DNA from: Saururus chinensis
Taxonomy: Eukaryota > Streptophyta > Magnoliopsida > Piperales > Saururaceae
Assembly (NCBI GenBank): GCA_035235625.1
Contig: CP141149.1
Location: 31,117,753 to 31,181,752, forward strand
DNA: 64,000 nt
Direction: 5' to 3'
This document shows, piece after piece, positions 11,301 through 22,255 of this stretch (positions are counted from its first letter, which is position 1; each line of letters starts with the position of its first letter). Under the pieces are notes generated by a model, which had not been told where the DNA came from, ran no database searches, and worked only from the letters and a program-made list of their open reading frames with translations. The translations under genes and the position numbers were made by a program.

Positions 11301-13662
11301 AGTGTAAGCAACTCTAGTGCATCATGCGAGTTACACATATAATATTCTAGTTGATCGATGTACTGGGTTGCAGACGTGTGTAATACGCTACCTTAAACCA
11401 TGAGAATTAGGGCTATTCCCTTTGTTTCCCATGACATTGTGACCTATCAAGGTCTTCGTGTCACTTACTGGTCACACCCATTCTTTTCGAAGTCATTCTT
11501 GGGTACCTTAACGCTTGGTTATCCAGATTATACATTTCGGCAAAAATATGATATATTACCCCTAAGGACATTAGGATAATTTTACCACATGAGGTATAAT
11601 ACCCTCACTTGGGTTAACTATGAGCTTGAAGGCTTTGACTGGGGATTGGTTGGGGCCTAGGCATGCCGAATTAGGCCCCAATGGAGCCTAACATGACCTG
11701 ATTGTTTTATGGGGTTGGGTAAGGTTTGCCACTTGTACATCAACATTACAAAATTGAAAAAATGATAACCATGTTTCTACAATAACTGTGTTATAATGCA
11801 CCACTTCAAAATCCAAGATAATAATTTTATATTTAAGTTAGATTTGATACTTATAAGTTGGGTGCTATAGAGCCAAGCTGGTTAGTGATTTAGTGTTACT
11901 AAGAGAAGTGCAAAACTACATGTACATTGCGTATGCAAAAAAAGATGTGAAAATTTTAAATTAATAGGTAGAAATCTAGTTATGGTCACTAGATCTCTAA
12001 TTCTAAACTATATTATACAAGTAGAATTACATATTTATATTTATTAAGATTAGGATAATTAAAGATATTATTTAAAAATTAAATAATATTATATAGATAA
12101 TTAAGGGTAGAATAAGAATAAAAAAATATGGTACCTACCTTCTCACTTTTACTAATAGTAGGATTTATATTTTCTTGAAATAAAATAGTTTAATATAGGT
12201 ATTATATACCATAGTATATACTATGCATTAAAGGATATATAATATATATATTTTTATAAAATAACATAAAATATTATAAATATATAAAAAATAAAAAATA
12301 AAAAAATTATATAATATAGGTATCATATGTAAGAAGTCATTTATAAAAAACCATGCTAAGTTTAAGCCGATCTTTAAGTCGATCTCAAATTTATCCAATT
12401 AAGTTTTGAGTCAAATTAATTCAATTTAATGCACGTTCGAACTCTACTCACCTAAGTTCGAATTACCGAGCATAAGTCAAGCCCTCTTCGAGGAACCGAA
12501 CAAAATATGTAGAGCTTGTTAAAACCGGCTGGACCCGTAAAAGGTGGCGTTGATTGTGTAGCTCTCATTTTCGGGTTCTACATGCTCATCTAAGATCTAA
12601 GCCAGTTGCGAACCATTATTTTTTTCGGTAAGATTCAATGAATCTGCCTAAGTTAAACCCCGCAAGTGGGTTTTGATTGAGAAAAAGACTTTGTTTACGT
12701 TAAACGTGGATTCATGAAGTAATCGATGCATCATAACTATCTTTTAAATGGCTCCATATTTTAAAAAGTGGACCTAAACAGTCAACAGTTGAAGTAACTT
12801 CACGTCAACAAATTACATCCGTTATTGCTCCGATAAAAATGGGCCCAACCGAAGCAAAGCGGGCTATAGTTAACAGTAAAATAAGAACGACCTAAGCTCA
12901 ATGAAAAAAAAAAAAAACTTTTGCGACGTGAAAAAGCGCACGTCAAAAAAGCCGACTTCATCATTTTTCAACCCTTAATATTTTTAATATTTTGTGGGCT
13001 AATACATCAAGGGTTTAAAAATGATAAAATAGGCTTTAGACGTGCGTTATTTCACATCAGAATAGCACTACTCGAGCAATAATGGGCCTCTCCGACTGGG
13101 TGGTTTGTCCGCCTTTGGAGCTGGATCTTGTAAGCGGATCCGTTTTGCGTTTTTGTTTTTGTCCTACTGCCTGGCAGGCCGAAATTGTTGAACGAGGGAA
13201 AAAAAAAACAGGAAATCACGTCGAGCACTTCGTTTTACTTAGTCTGCTATGTGTCCGTGCCTCGTTATCTCTGTGTACTTGGTTTACATGTTTGTAATGT
13301 ACCTCATCCTCTTTCCGTCGTCATAACTCCTATAAAAAGTAATTCATAAGTTACACATTAAATCAATAATTATAATATGACATAATTAACGGTGTTACAA
13401 TTTTCCATAAAAAGTAGGTTAGTTGCAACTTTTTGCTTCCAACCGTGAATTAAAAGGCAGAGCGAAGTCAATTTGTGCATTAAAATGATGCTCCAAGTAA
13501 ATTATTCTAAACATCATTGGATTAAATATTTAAGAATAAAATTAAAAATATATATATATGCACTCTAATAATCTGTTCAGAACCTCAATAATTCTTTAAA
13601 TATTTTTAATAAATATTTAAATAAAAAAGAGGGGATTATTGGCGTGCATACCAGTACAGTCT
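8373..13662. other. Long intergenic stretch with decayed LTR-like sequence
   Basis: There is no credible gene in these 5.3 kb. Two places look like LTR edges on the minus strand: GTTGGGTGTTACA ending near 9726 (reverse complement TGTAACACCCAAC), and TATCACGACCTAAATTTTT starting near 9798. Neither can be paired with an opposite end or a target duplication. The sequence TATAATGATTATACTCA near 8461 resembles a block in the 2030-4892 LTR. The open frame at 9416-9754 has no recognisable domain. Much of 11700-12900 is AT-rich and featureless. Confidence 0.4.
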
Positions 13663-13671
13663 AAAACTAAA
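13663..13671. repeat. 9-bp target site duplication, left copy (AAAACTAAA)
   Basis: AAAACTAAA directly precedes the left terminal inverted repeat and is repeated exactly at 20628-20636 after the right one. A 9-bp duplication is the hallmark of Mutator-superfamily insertion. Confidence 0.95.
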
Positions 13672-14018
13672 GGGAAATTTATTAAAATAATAATAATAAT
13701 AAAATAATTACCAAAATATACCACTTTGGAAAATATTTCTCAAAGTGGTGTTCGTTTTTGCCACGCTGGCGCCAACCAAGCAACTGGCGCTAGCGTGACT
13801 TTTTTTTTATATTTTTTAAGTTGATTTCGTCTAGAACGACGAAATTGGCTTGAATACGATTTCGTCGTTCTAAACGACGAAACCTTATATTACTTGACCC
13901 GGTTTCGTCGTTCAGAACGACGAAATCAACTTAAGCTGATTTCGCTGCTCGAACGACGAAACTACCACACTTAGTATTATTTCTATCCGATCATGGGAAA
14001 GACACTGATTTCGTCGTT
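13672..14018 (+). repeat. Left TIR of the MULE, with stacked palindromes
   Basis: It matches the reverse complement of 20284-20627 over nearly its whole length. Order inward: AT-rich tip; ACTTTGGAAAATATTT; a GCCACGCTGGCGCC block; then four palindromes of the form TTTCGTCGTT-(N)-AACGACGAAA at about 13827, 13859, 13903 and 13940; then GGGAAAGACACTGATTTCG. The C-G arms pair perfectly or nearly so. Confidence 0.92.
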
Positions 14019-14778
14019 ATATCCGCGACTCCGCTCCGCCTCCCGTCGCGTTCCAGTTGGTTTTTGCTCCGCCGCTGCTGCCGATGTCCGGACGCTGCCA
14101 AACTCACCGCCGCCGTCCAGCCCGCCTCCACCGACCTCATTCCGCCGCCGCCGACTGCAGTCCGCCGCCGCCGACCTCAGTCCGCCGCCACCTTTGCTCT
14201 TGCCCGCCGCTGCCCACGTTGAACCGCTCCGATTTCATTTTTTTGGTATGTGTTTTTATATTTTTTTTATTTACCTGTTTTTCAATTGTTGTAATATATT
14301 TTTTATATGTTACATTGAAGAAATATAGTTTTTGTATATTACATTGAAAAAATTTGAAGTTTTGAATGTCCTATCATTTAGCCCTAATTAGCCCTAATTT
14401 TAGAAGTATTGTTCTAAGTCATTGTGTGTGTTTTTTTTTTAAGATTATTAAATTGAGATGGATTTTTAATTAATGAGTTTTTATTTTTTAAGATGACAAA
14501 TATCTCAAATTTTGGTAAATAAGGAGGATTTGAGTTTTTGAACATGTTTTTATATGATATGTGACATTGTATGCGTTATTACATTAAATGTCTAATTTTA
14601 TTAATTAGAAAATTTACTCATTAATATAAAGTATTAATGATATGCTTATATACTTGGTAAAGTTATTAGTTTCTATGCGTATATATTTTTAAAATATATT
14701 TATTAGAGTAGATATTAGTATTAGTTTGCTTAATCTAATATTAATTTTATTTATTATTTATGAATTAATTGAATAGAA
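14019..14778 (+). other. MULE 5' leader, GC-rich then AT-rich
   Basis: Sequence between the left TIR and the transposase start. At 14030-14230 it is C-rich with repeated CCGCCGCCG, then AT-rich. The same C-rich stretch is kept in the deleted relative at 59690-59790, so it belongs to the element. The serine/proline-rich open frames here (13993-14347) have no recognisable domain and are probably leader. Confidence 0.6.
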
Positions 14779-17624
14779 ATGGCAGAAGAAATGGTTAGTT
14801 TTTTCATTAACTACGACAGACGCATAGAAGGATTATTAATGAAGAAACCGTCTACATTTGATGAATTTGAGATGCACGTAGCAAGTAAGGTTGGGTTGGA
14901 TCGAAGAAGATGGAAAATTACTATCAAATGTAATCTTCCGTCCTATGGATCGAGAATGATACTAATGAACATAAATGATGATTCATCAATGGCTTTTATG
15001 TTTCACCACTCGCGTCACATAATTTCTTTCGAGTTATTTCTCGAAAAAGAGGCTCGAGTGACTAGTGGAAGGCGAAGTAGTTCACATAGGAGCTCTCACA
15101 GAAGCTCACAAAGGAGCTCGGATAGAAATGTGAACAATGAAAGTCATATGCAAGTGCCGGTGGACGACGAAGAAGAGGGAAATTTATCTATGACAGTAGC
15201 TTCAAATGAACGTCATAGGTCGTCTGCCCCTATTTACGATGGAAGTGGACCTACTTGGAGGTAAGGGTTGATTTAGTTGTGAATACGTTTTCAATCTTAT
15301 TATCCTTTAATGAAAATACGTTTAGCTAAATTTTGAGATTTTGTGTGTAATATGGAAGGTCTACGACGCATGCACACGAGCCATTTAGCGTTCCAATGTC
15401 TCAAGGCGGTGCATGGTATGAAACTCAAAGTTCGATGGGCCTTCATTACCCCTACATGTATGTTGGTCATACCGATGCTAGACCATCTAATTAGAGGTGA
15501 AATATATATTTATAAATAAATTCAACATTTTTAGGCTTACAAAATTTAATACATATGCGATGTTTATATGTAGGGGGGGATATGTCTACGGTGAAGATAT
15601 TGATGAAAATGAGGATAATGAAGGTGAAGATAATATTGATGAAGTAAGTGGAGAAGATTCTGATATGAATGTAGAAGGGGTTAGAGGTGAAGAAAGTGCT
15701 CAACAGATGGTTGACGGCGAGGGGGATGATGCGGTAGACAATGCCATTGCTGGGAATGATATGAATGTAGATGATGAAGAGCCACCGTACTGTGAAGTGG
15801 AGCCCCTTTATGCACACATCACAGATGAGGAGATAGATGCTGCAGTGAATTCTACAATGGATTTGGACCAACAAAACGAAGATGAGTTATACGTTGGCCG
15901 CATCTTTGAGAATAAAGAAGCATTCGTTACAGCCTTGCAGGAGTTTTCCATTCAAAATCATGTCGAATACAAGGTTGTACGAACAAATCCGGCGGAGTAT
16001 ACAGTGAAGTGCATTAATAGCACTTGCCCTTGGAGAGTGCATGGCTCAATCAAAAGGGGTGGTGGGTTCTTTAAATTGAAGACGTACAAAGGTGACCACA
16101 CATGTCGGAATGCCCAGCTTAGCACAGATCATAGGCAGTGCAGTGCCTCCTTTATTTCGAAGGTCATAATGCCCGCTATCCAAGCCGAATTAACTCTCAC
16201 ACCAGGGGATATTATTCAAAGAATGAAGGAGAAGTATCATGTTGACATATCTTATAAGAAAGCATGGGCAGCAAAGAATATGGCGATCAAGGCCATTTAT
16301 GGAGATTGGGTTGAATCGTATAAATTGTTGCCAATGTACCTAAGGGCGGTGCAAGAAGCCAATCCTGACACCTACTACCGCTTAGAGGATGATGTAGTAC
16401 CTCGTGCAGATGGTGGCACTTGTAGGAGATTTAGACGGTTGTTTTGGGCCTTTGGGCCGTCTATAGCTGGGTTTCGACATTGCATCCCTGTGATTGGCGT
16501 TGATGCCACTCACTTGTATGGCAGATATCCTGGTGCTCTTATGGCTGCAACGGTTACAGATGGAAATAATGGGTTATTTCCTCTTGCATTCGGGCTTGTC
16601 GGGAAGGAAGACAGAGACAATTGGAAATGGTTTCTAATGGAATTGAGGGATCATGTACTGATGGGCATGACAAACATCGTCATTATTTCAGATCGACATA
16701 AGGGGCTTCAGAAGGCAGTGCCTAAGGTTCTCCCAGAGCCGGATTACCACCATCGTTATTGCATCCGTCACATAAAAGCAAATTTTAAGGAGTTCAAAAA
16801 TGATACACTGACGGACTTGATTGGGGCAGCAGCTTGTGCACTCACAATAGAAAAGTTTGATGCTAAAATGGACTTGATTGGTCAAGAGAGTCCTAGGGCA
16901 AAACATCTCCTCTTAGGAGGAGAATTGCATCCTGCACAGTGGTCCCTTGCACACGGTGGTTTTATGACATTTGGCATGACGACTACAAATATGGCTGAAA
17001 GTTTAAATAGCGTCTTGAAGGGGGCACGAGGGTTACCCATGCAGGCTTTAGTGTCAGCTATCTTTTATCGGTTCATAAAATTTTTTGTTAAACGATCTTC
17101 TGCCGCCTCTGCCATAGTCACCCCATATACTCTTAGAGTGGAAGCCATATTGAGAGAGCAAACAAGAAAAATTGGGGAGTATATAGTTAATAGGATCAAC
17201 AGGAGTCAATGCAGTGACATCAATTCGTGCCCGCAAGGTTATGGTAAATGCTGCGATGCATACTTGTACATGCAACATCCCTCAGGTTTATGGTTATCCT
17301 TGCTCGCACCTTATCGCCGTGTGGGCAAAGCGGCGGGAGCCAATCAATGCATCACTGTTTTACACATCTTCTACTTATAGAAATGTGTACTCTGCAGAAT
17401 TTTATTCTCCTCGTGGTCGGGAGTATTGGGAGAGGGATATACCGTTTGTGTTATACCCACCGATAGCAACAAGGCAACCCAGTCGCCCACGGTCTGTTCG
17501 CATTAGGAATACTATGGACCGCAGAACAATGGAAAGAGATGGTAGAGGAGGATATAAATGCGGGAGGTGTAAACAAAGTGGGCATAATAGTAAATTATGT
17601 AGAAACCCTCCTGTTGATTGGTAA
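14779..17624 (+). pseudogene. MuDR-type Mutator transposase (frame-broken)
   Basis: This is the transposase that would cut and join the element at its TIRs. A first exon (14779-15260) ends at a GT donor in GGAGGTAAGG. A second (from 15359) ends at an uncertain donor because a TAG occurs in frame near 15493. The main exon starts after the acceptor at 15573. Features in order: acidic stretch; MuDR DNA-binding domain around 15880-16115 (LYVGRIFENKEAF...CPWRVHGS); MULE DDE domain with Asp at 16502 (GVDATHL), Asp at 16691 (ISDRHKGL) and Glu at 16997 (NMAESLN); a SWIM zinc finger (CTC...PCSHL); a CCHC zinc knuckle (CGRCKQSGHNSKLC). Compared with the copy at 59960, two bases are missing near 17210. 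That loss puts the SWIM finger and knuckle (17214-17624) out of frame with the catalytic part, which stops at 17380. Confidence 0.88.
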
Positions 17625-17720
17625 ACATATAATCAACCTCTGTATTTATTATATTTTTTTAGTTACGTACGCATGTATTCCTTACGATTAATGATATGAT
17701 CTTCATCTTCCACAGATCAT

Positions 17721-20057
17721 ATGGATCATGCAGAGCCTTGTTACGGGCCAGGCCCGAGTGACGCTTCTTTACTCGTAGAGCAGGAGTCACATAGGTCTGC
17801 TGCTATTTCGAGAGGAGAGGTATGATAACTTTTTTTTAAAATTTGTTTCATTGTTTTTTGGTTGATATAATACAACATGTTATAATTTTAAAATTTATTA
17901 TAGGACCCCGGGTGCCTTGAGTGCACCGAACATTTTAAATACCTCCGTCATTGGACTATAGATGAGCGTATATTACCTTATATCGAGCGAGCGGGATTCG
18001 GCCATTTCATTCATCTACAGTATGTTCATCTCGATCGGCCTCTATTGACGGCTCTTGTTGAGAGATGGAGGAGGGAGACACAGACGTTTCATTTGTCATA
18101 TAGAGAGATGTCCATCACGCTTATGGATGTGGCAGTTCTATTAGGACTCCGTATTGATGAACGTCCGGTGACAGGCACGACAGGAGGAGCTCATATGGAT
18201 ATATTAGTTAGACTTCTTGGTAGAGCTCCTCCTCCTATAGTGATGCGTGGTAGCCGAGTGAGCCTACGATGGCTGTTACAGGAGTTTCGTGAGCTCCCAG
18301 CCGATGCTACAGAGATAGTTATCGAGCAGCATGCACGAGCCTATATATTGCATTTACTTGGAGCCACTATATTTGCGGATACCACGAGCAGCCACGTGCA
18401 TGTTTCGTATCTCTCTCTCCTTCACGACTTTGACATGGCTGGCACTTATTCATGGGGCAGTGCTACTCTCGCATTCTCATACCGAGAGTTAGGAAAGGCA
18501 TGCCAGGCCATGACCTCGGAGATTGCGGGTTGTCTTACTCTTCTTCAGGTAAATAATTGTGTAACTTTACTTGAAGTTTTAGTCATGTATAATTTTTTAT
18601 TTCTAATATTTGTTATCACTATTTTATGACATAGTTATGGTCGTGGGAGCACTTACACATCGGCCGACCAACTGCTGAGATGGGTTGCTTGGTCGAGGGT
18701 GCTCCATTAGGGGCGAGGTAGGTTGTATTTATGTTTACCACATTACTTTTTGTGCAACGCTTTTATGAACATATGCTGAACTCATTTCTTAAATTTAACT
18801 CCTTAAGGTGGAATGTTCGGAATAAGAGAACCGAAAATCCACAAGGAGTCCTCTGTTTATATAGAGGGGAGTTAGACCACCAGCGGCCATACCAGGTAAT
18901 TTTATTGCCGTGTTGGAACTTTTTTATATAATGATTTTAAAAAATTTTGTCGTTATTTAAACTAACTTATCTTTATATATTATATAGATTATTTGGCAAC
19001 CGTACTCGGATGACTTGTTGGCTGTGATACCTCCACTCTGCACTAACGGTCGAGAGGTGTGGCTTTCTCGAACCCCTCTCATATGTTATGAGATTATAGA
19101 GATGTATGTGCCAGATCGTGTAATGCTCCAGTTTAACCTGGAGCAAGGGGTCCCACCTTCTACTGTCGAGTTTGTCCATCGCATCACTCGACAAGGCCGC
19201 CATATTACCGACTGGGCTATATATCATGCGTTGTATATTGCTCGATGGGAGGATAGGAGATCCACTATTATTAGAGGGGAGCTGGCTACGACATTGCGAG
19301 ATGTTCGTAGTACTTATATGCACTGGTATTTACCGATTACACGGCGATATATTTTACTGCGCGATGATGTAGAGGAGATGACATATCAGCCTAGGGGAGC
19401 ATCTGAGGCAGCTCTAGTAAGTACAACTTTGTTAATTAAGGCATATATTATTTTTTTATTTCATTTTAATTATTTCTCTAATATTTAATTTATTTTTTAA
19501 TAGCTTCGTCAGCTTCGACATACTAATGCGTATTTGAGTGGTGCACTTGTCACCTGTATTTCGCGCGAGGACTTAGCAGCAGCATGTGAGTCGGTGATTA
19601 GATCGTCTAATGATGTCATTCGTAGCTTGCCACTACTTCATTCGGTGATCACGGATGTTCATCGAGATTATCCTGTCAACGAGGCCGCTCAGACGCAGCC
19701 GATGCACTCTTCATGCCATGATATTCCATCATCATCAGCAGCATATAGCTCTCCTCCAGGTTCATCATTTCCAGATACTACACATGTCACTCAGCCGATC
19801 CGATTGTATATTATATACGACATCGACCAGCTCGTATTGTACCATCTATTACTTATGCCGAGCAGGAGCCTGACATGGAGTCGCAGCCGGAGCCCCAGCC
19901 TGAGCCTGAGCCCCAGCCCCAGTCGGAGCCCGAGCCCCAGCCCCAGTTGGAGCCAGAGTTAGAGCCACAGCCAAAGGTAGATCATGAGGAGCTTGTACAC
20001 CCCCGTCGAGGACGAGGGCGAGGGCGAGGACGAGGACGAGGACGTAGGAGATTATGA
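17721..20057 (+). CDS. Plant mobile domain (PMD/MAIN-like) protein carried by the MULE
   Basis: The family is the plant mobile domain (aminotransferase-like, as in MAIN/MAIL1), found both as host genes and inside transposons. The function in the element is unknown. Exons by GT-AG and frame: 17721-17819, 17904-18548, 18635-18717, 18808-18895, 18988-19416, 19504-20057. Recognisable PMD blocks are the helical start (LECTEHFKYLRHW), the FHLSYREMSITLMDVAVLLG block, and IIWQPYSDDLL followed by RTPLICYEIIEMYVPDRVM. The tail is a run of Pro-Glu-Pro-Gln repeats and then alternating Arg-Gly. That tail reads in a different frame from the PMD part, so an indel near 19800-19830 probably breaks the last exon. 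It starts ~100 bp after the transposase, on the same strand. Confidence 0.8.
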
Positions 20058-20283
20058 TATTACTTATGATGTATTATATTTGTTACTCGTATATGATGTA
20101 CTTTACTTATATTTGTTATGGTGATATTCGTGATAGTGATATTTGTTATGGGTGGAATGAATGAAGTCGTGCATATTTATGTGTGTTTTGTGTTCTGTGT
20201 TTTGAATGAATGAATAGGGACAGGTGATAAAATTAGTTTTAAATAGTAATTTTAAAAAAATTTAAGCTGATTTCGTCGTTTAG
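20058..20283 (+). other. MULE 3' non-coding segment
   Basis: Short AT-rich stretch between the PMD stop codon and the right TIR, with GTGATATTTGTTATGG-type near-repeats. No coding capacity. Confidence 0.6.
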
Positions 20284-20627
20284 AACGACGAAATCAGTGT
20301 CTTTCCCACGATCGGATCGAAATAATGCAAGTGTGGTAGTTTCGTTGTTTAGAACGACGAAATCAGCTTAAGTTGATTTCGTCGTTCTGAATGACGAAAC
20401 CGGGTCAAGTAATATAAGGTTTTGTCGTTTAGAACGACGAAATCGTATTCAAGCCAATTTCGTCGTTCTAAACGACGAAATCAACTTAAAAAATATAAAA
20501 AAAAAGCCACGCCGTAATTTGCTGGTCAAGGCCAGCGTGGCAAAAATAAACACTACTTTGAAAAATATTTTCTAAAATAATATATTTTGATAATTATTTT
20601 TTTTATTATTATTTTAATAAATTTCCC
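20284..20627 (-). repeat. Right TIR of the MULE, with stacked palindromes
   Basis: Inverted copy of 13672-14018. Palindromic units lie at about 20270, 20339, 20376, 20428 and 20456, each with TTTCGTCGTT-type left arms and AACGACGAAA right arms. Some arms carry single C-to-T or G-to-A changes. Confidence 0.92.
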
Positions 20628-20636
20628 AAAACTAAA
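20628..20636. repeat. 9-bp target site duplication, right copy (AAAACTAAA)
   Basis: Exact match to 13663-13671. Confidence 0.95.
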
Positions 20637-20903
20637 TGACTAAAAGAGAGTCATTATGCGCCGGGAAAGTCTGACTTTGGGCAAAGTGGAAAAATACGGG
20701 ACTTGCGGAATGGACGTTCCCCAGTTGTACTTCCGTCTACAACACTCCAACCCGTTGATAGGTTTACTTGACCAGCGAGAGGGTGACCGGAAATTTCGTT
20801 CGAGATTAGCACATATCTCTTTCAATTTTTTACTCAGACCCTCAGGTACGTTTTTCATGTTTTATCTTCAAAGTGAGCAGAGTGTAAGAAATGTTGAGAA
20901 CAG

Positions 20904-21017
20904 GTTTGATTTTGAGATTAATAGCGTACACATTAACGTATGTTAAGATTATGCTAACAGGCGCATATATTTACACTAACATGTATTAATATATACGCCA
21001 TCAATCTCGAAATCAAA
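20904..21017. repeat. Fold-back inverted repeat, 114 bp
   Basis: The left arm starts TTTGATTTTGAGATTAATAG and the right arm is its near reverse complement, ending CTATTAATCTC-like sequence as CATCAATCTCGAAATCAAA. Arms of about 40 bases enclose a ~30-base loop. It is either a small MITE remnant or a structured upstream element of the GT14 gene. Confidence 0.6.
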
Positions 21018-22255
21018 GGCTTACTAGACATTCTTTACCTCGGCCCTGTCAGATAAAAACATAAAAAACGCTTCCGTGACCGAGACCCATTACTTCTCGA
21101 ACGGCTCGACTGGGGCCGGCTCATCCAATAATCCTGTACCAGTTCGTCCCAACCGTTTCGGTTGGTAAAAATGGAGCCAAGGTCGTTCCCATTTAGTGAG
21201 CCTCAAACACAAGCCTGTTAATTCACATTCCCTGCAGGAAAGTCAGCCAAGCCCAGAAGTGACTGTTATAAGCAAATTTCATGCCACAAGACCCCGCCCC
21301 GCTTAACCCAGCGGGATTTTTTTACTCCCCGAATTCGCTTTGTACCTTCTGGAATGTGTACTTGTCAGTCGGCTAACAGAGAGATCTTCAGGTTTTCATG
21401 ATTTCCTCGTCTCTTGGGGAGCCCCGCCCCTCTTCCTTCCCTTCCTCTCTCCTCACCTCTGCGCCATTACGGTCAGCTTCTTCCAACTACCCTTCTTCAA
21501 GAGCAACACATCTCTTTGGGGGCCCTCCTGCTTGACTGATGCTTGCTTGCTGTTATTTCTTCTAGCAGCTGTCCTTTTTGAGCTTCTAGACGTCCGCCGT
21601 GCATACGAGGAAAAAGTGATGATTTATAAAAGTTCCAATAAATTCTATTCAATTTTGCCCTTTTATGAGCTTTGATTGCTGTTTACTTCGGCGAGGCTTC
21701 TGGGTTTCGCTCGTACAGCCGACAAATTGCCTCTTTGAAGCCTCCTCGTGTTTATGAAGGAAGCAGAGGTTACGAAGCCGTTGAAAGCGAAACGCTCTGA
21801 TGCTAAAAGACTCATTTTGGTTTGGTGTACTCGCGTGCTTGAAGATGAATTGGCAAAGTTCGAATGGAGCAGGGATTGAAGGCATTTCTGAGCGGGTTCT
21901 TCCGGTTTGAAGATCATCATGATGTTTGGGATCATATAGGGAATCTCTGTCAGCAGATTTTTTTTTGAAGGTATATAACCCTTATTGCACAAATCGACGT
22001 TTGATTTACTTCTGGAAAATTTTCTGTTTATAGTACAGAGAAAGTCACATAGCTGCAAGCTAGACGAGAAGATTGCGATTACTTGATATAAGATGGAATT
22101 TCCGGATGCGTAATTGGGAAAACCAAAGGCTACCCTACCCAGCTGAAAAGACCTCGAAATGGAAGGTTTTCACTCCATAAAAGGCGTAGGCTTTGCTATG
22201 ACAACAGAAACTAGAGTACCCAGAAGGTGATCTAACCGTTTCTCTAGTTACCAGA
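21018..22255 (+). promoter_or_regulatory. Upstream/5' leader region of the GT14 gene
   Basis: A 1.2 kb stretch before the start codon. It contains C/T-rich tracts around 21400-21480 (CCCTTCCTCTCTCC) typical of plant 5' leaders, and possible splice donors. Open frames on either strand have no recognisable domains. The exact transcription start and any leader intron cannot be set from sequence alone. Confidence 0.4.

Larger units (their letters stand above)
13672..20627 (+). mobile_element. Full-length Mutator-like element (MULE) with transposase and PMD gene, 6956 bp
   Basis: The termini are inverted repeats of about 345 bp (13672-14018 and 20284-20627), both starting GGGAAATTTATTAAAATAAT when read inward. 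The element is flanked by an exact 9-bp duplication. It carries two genes in the same direction: a MuDR-type transposase (14779-17624) and a plant mobile domain protein (17721-20057). The TIRs are built from four to five short palindromes each. Both genes have frame breaks, so this copy is complete in structure but probably no longer autonomous. The target duplication and TIR ends are still clean, which suggests a fairly recent insertion. Confidence 0.93.

Noticed and set aside
13820..13965. CRISPR-like palindromic repeats
   Set aside because: Units are transposon TIR palindromes, mirrored at the other end of the element; not an array with spacers.
13993..14347. Serine/proline-rich frames at the MULE 5' end
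   Set aside because: They begin inside the TIR and run through a CCG-repeat leader shared with the deleted copy; likely untranslated leader.
15491..15874. 127-residue minus-strand frame in the MULE
   Set aside because: It is antisense to the acidic N-terminal part of the transposase.
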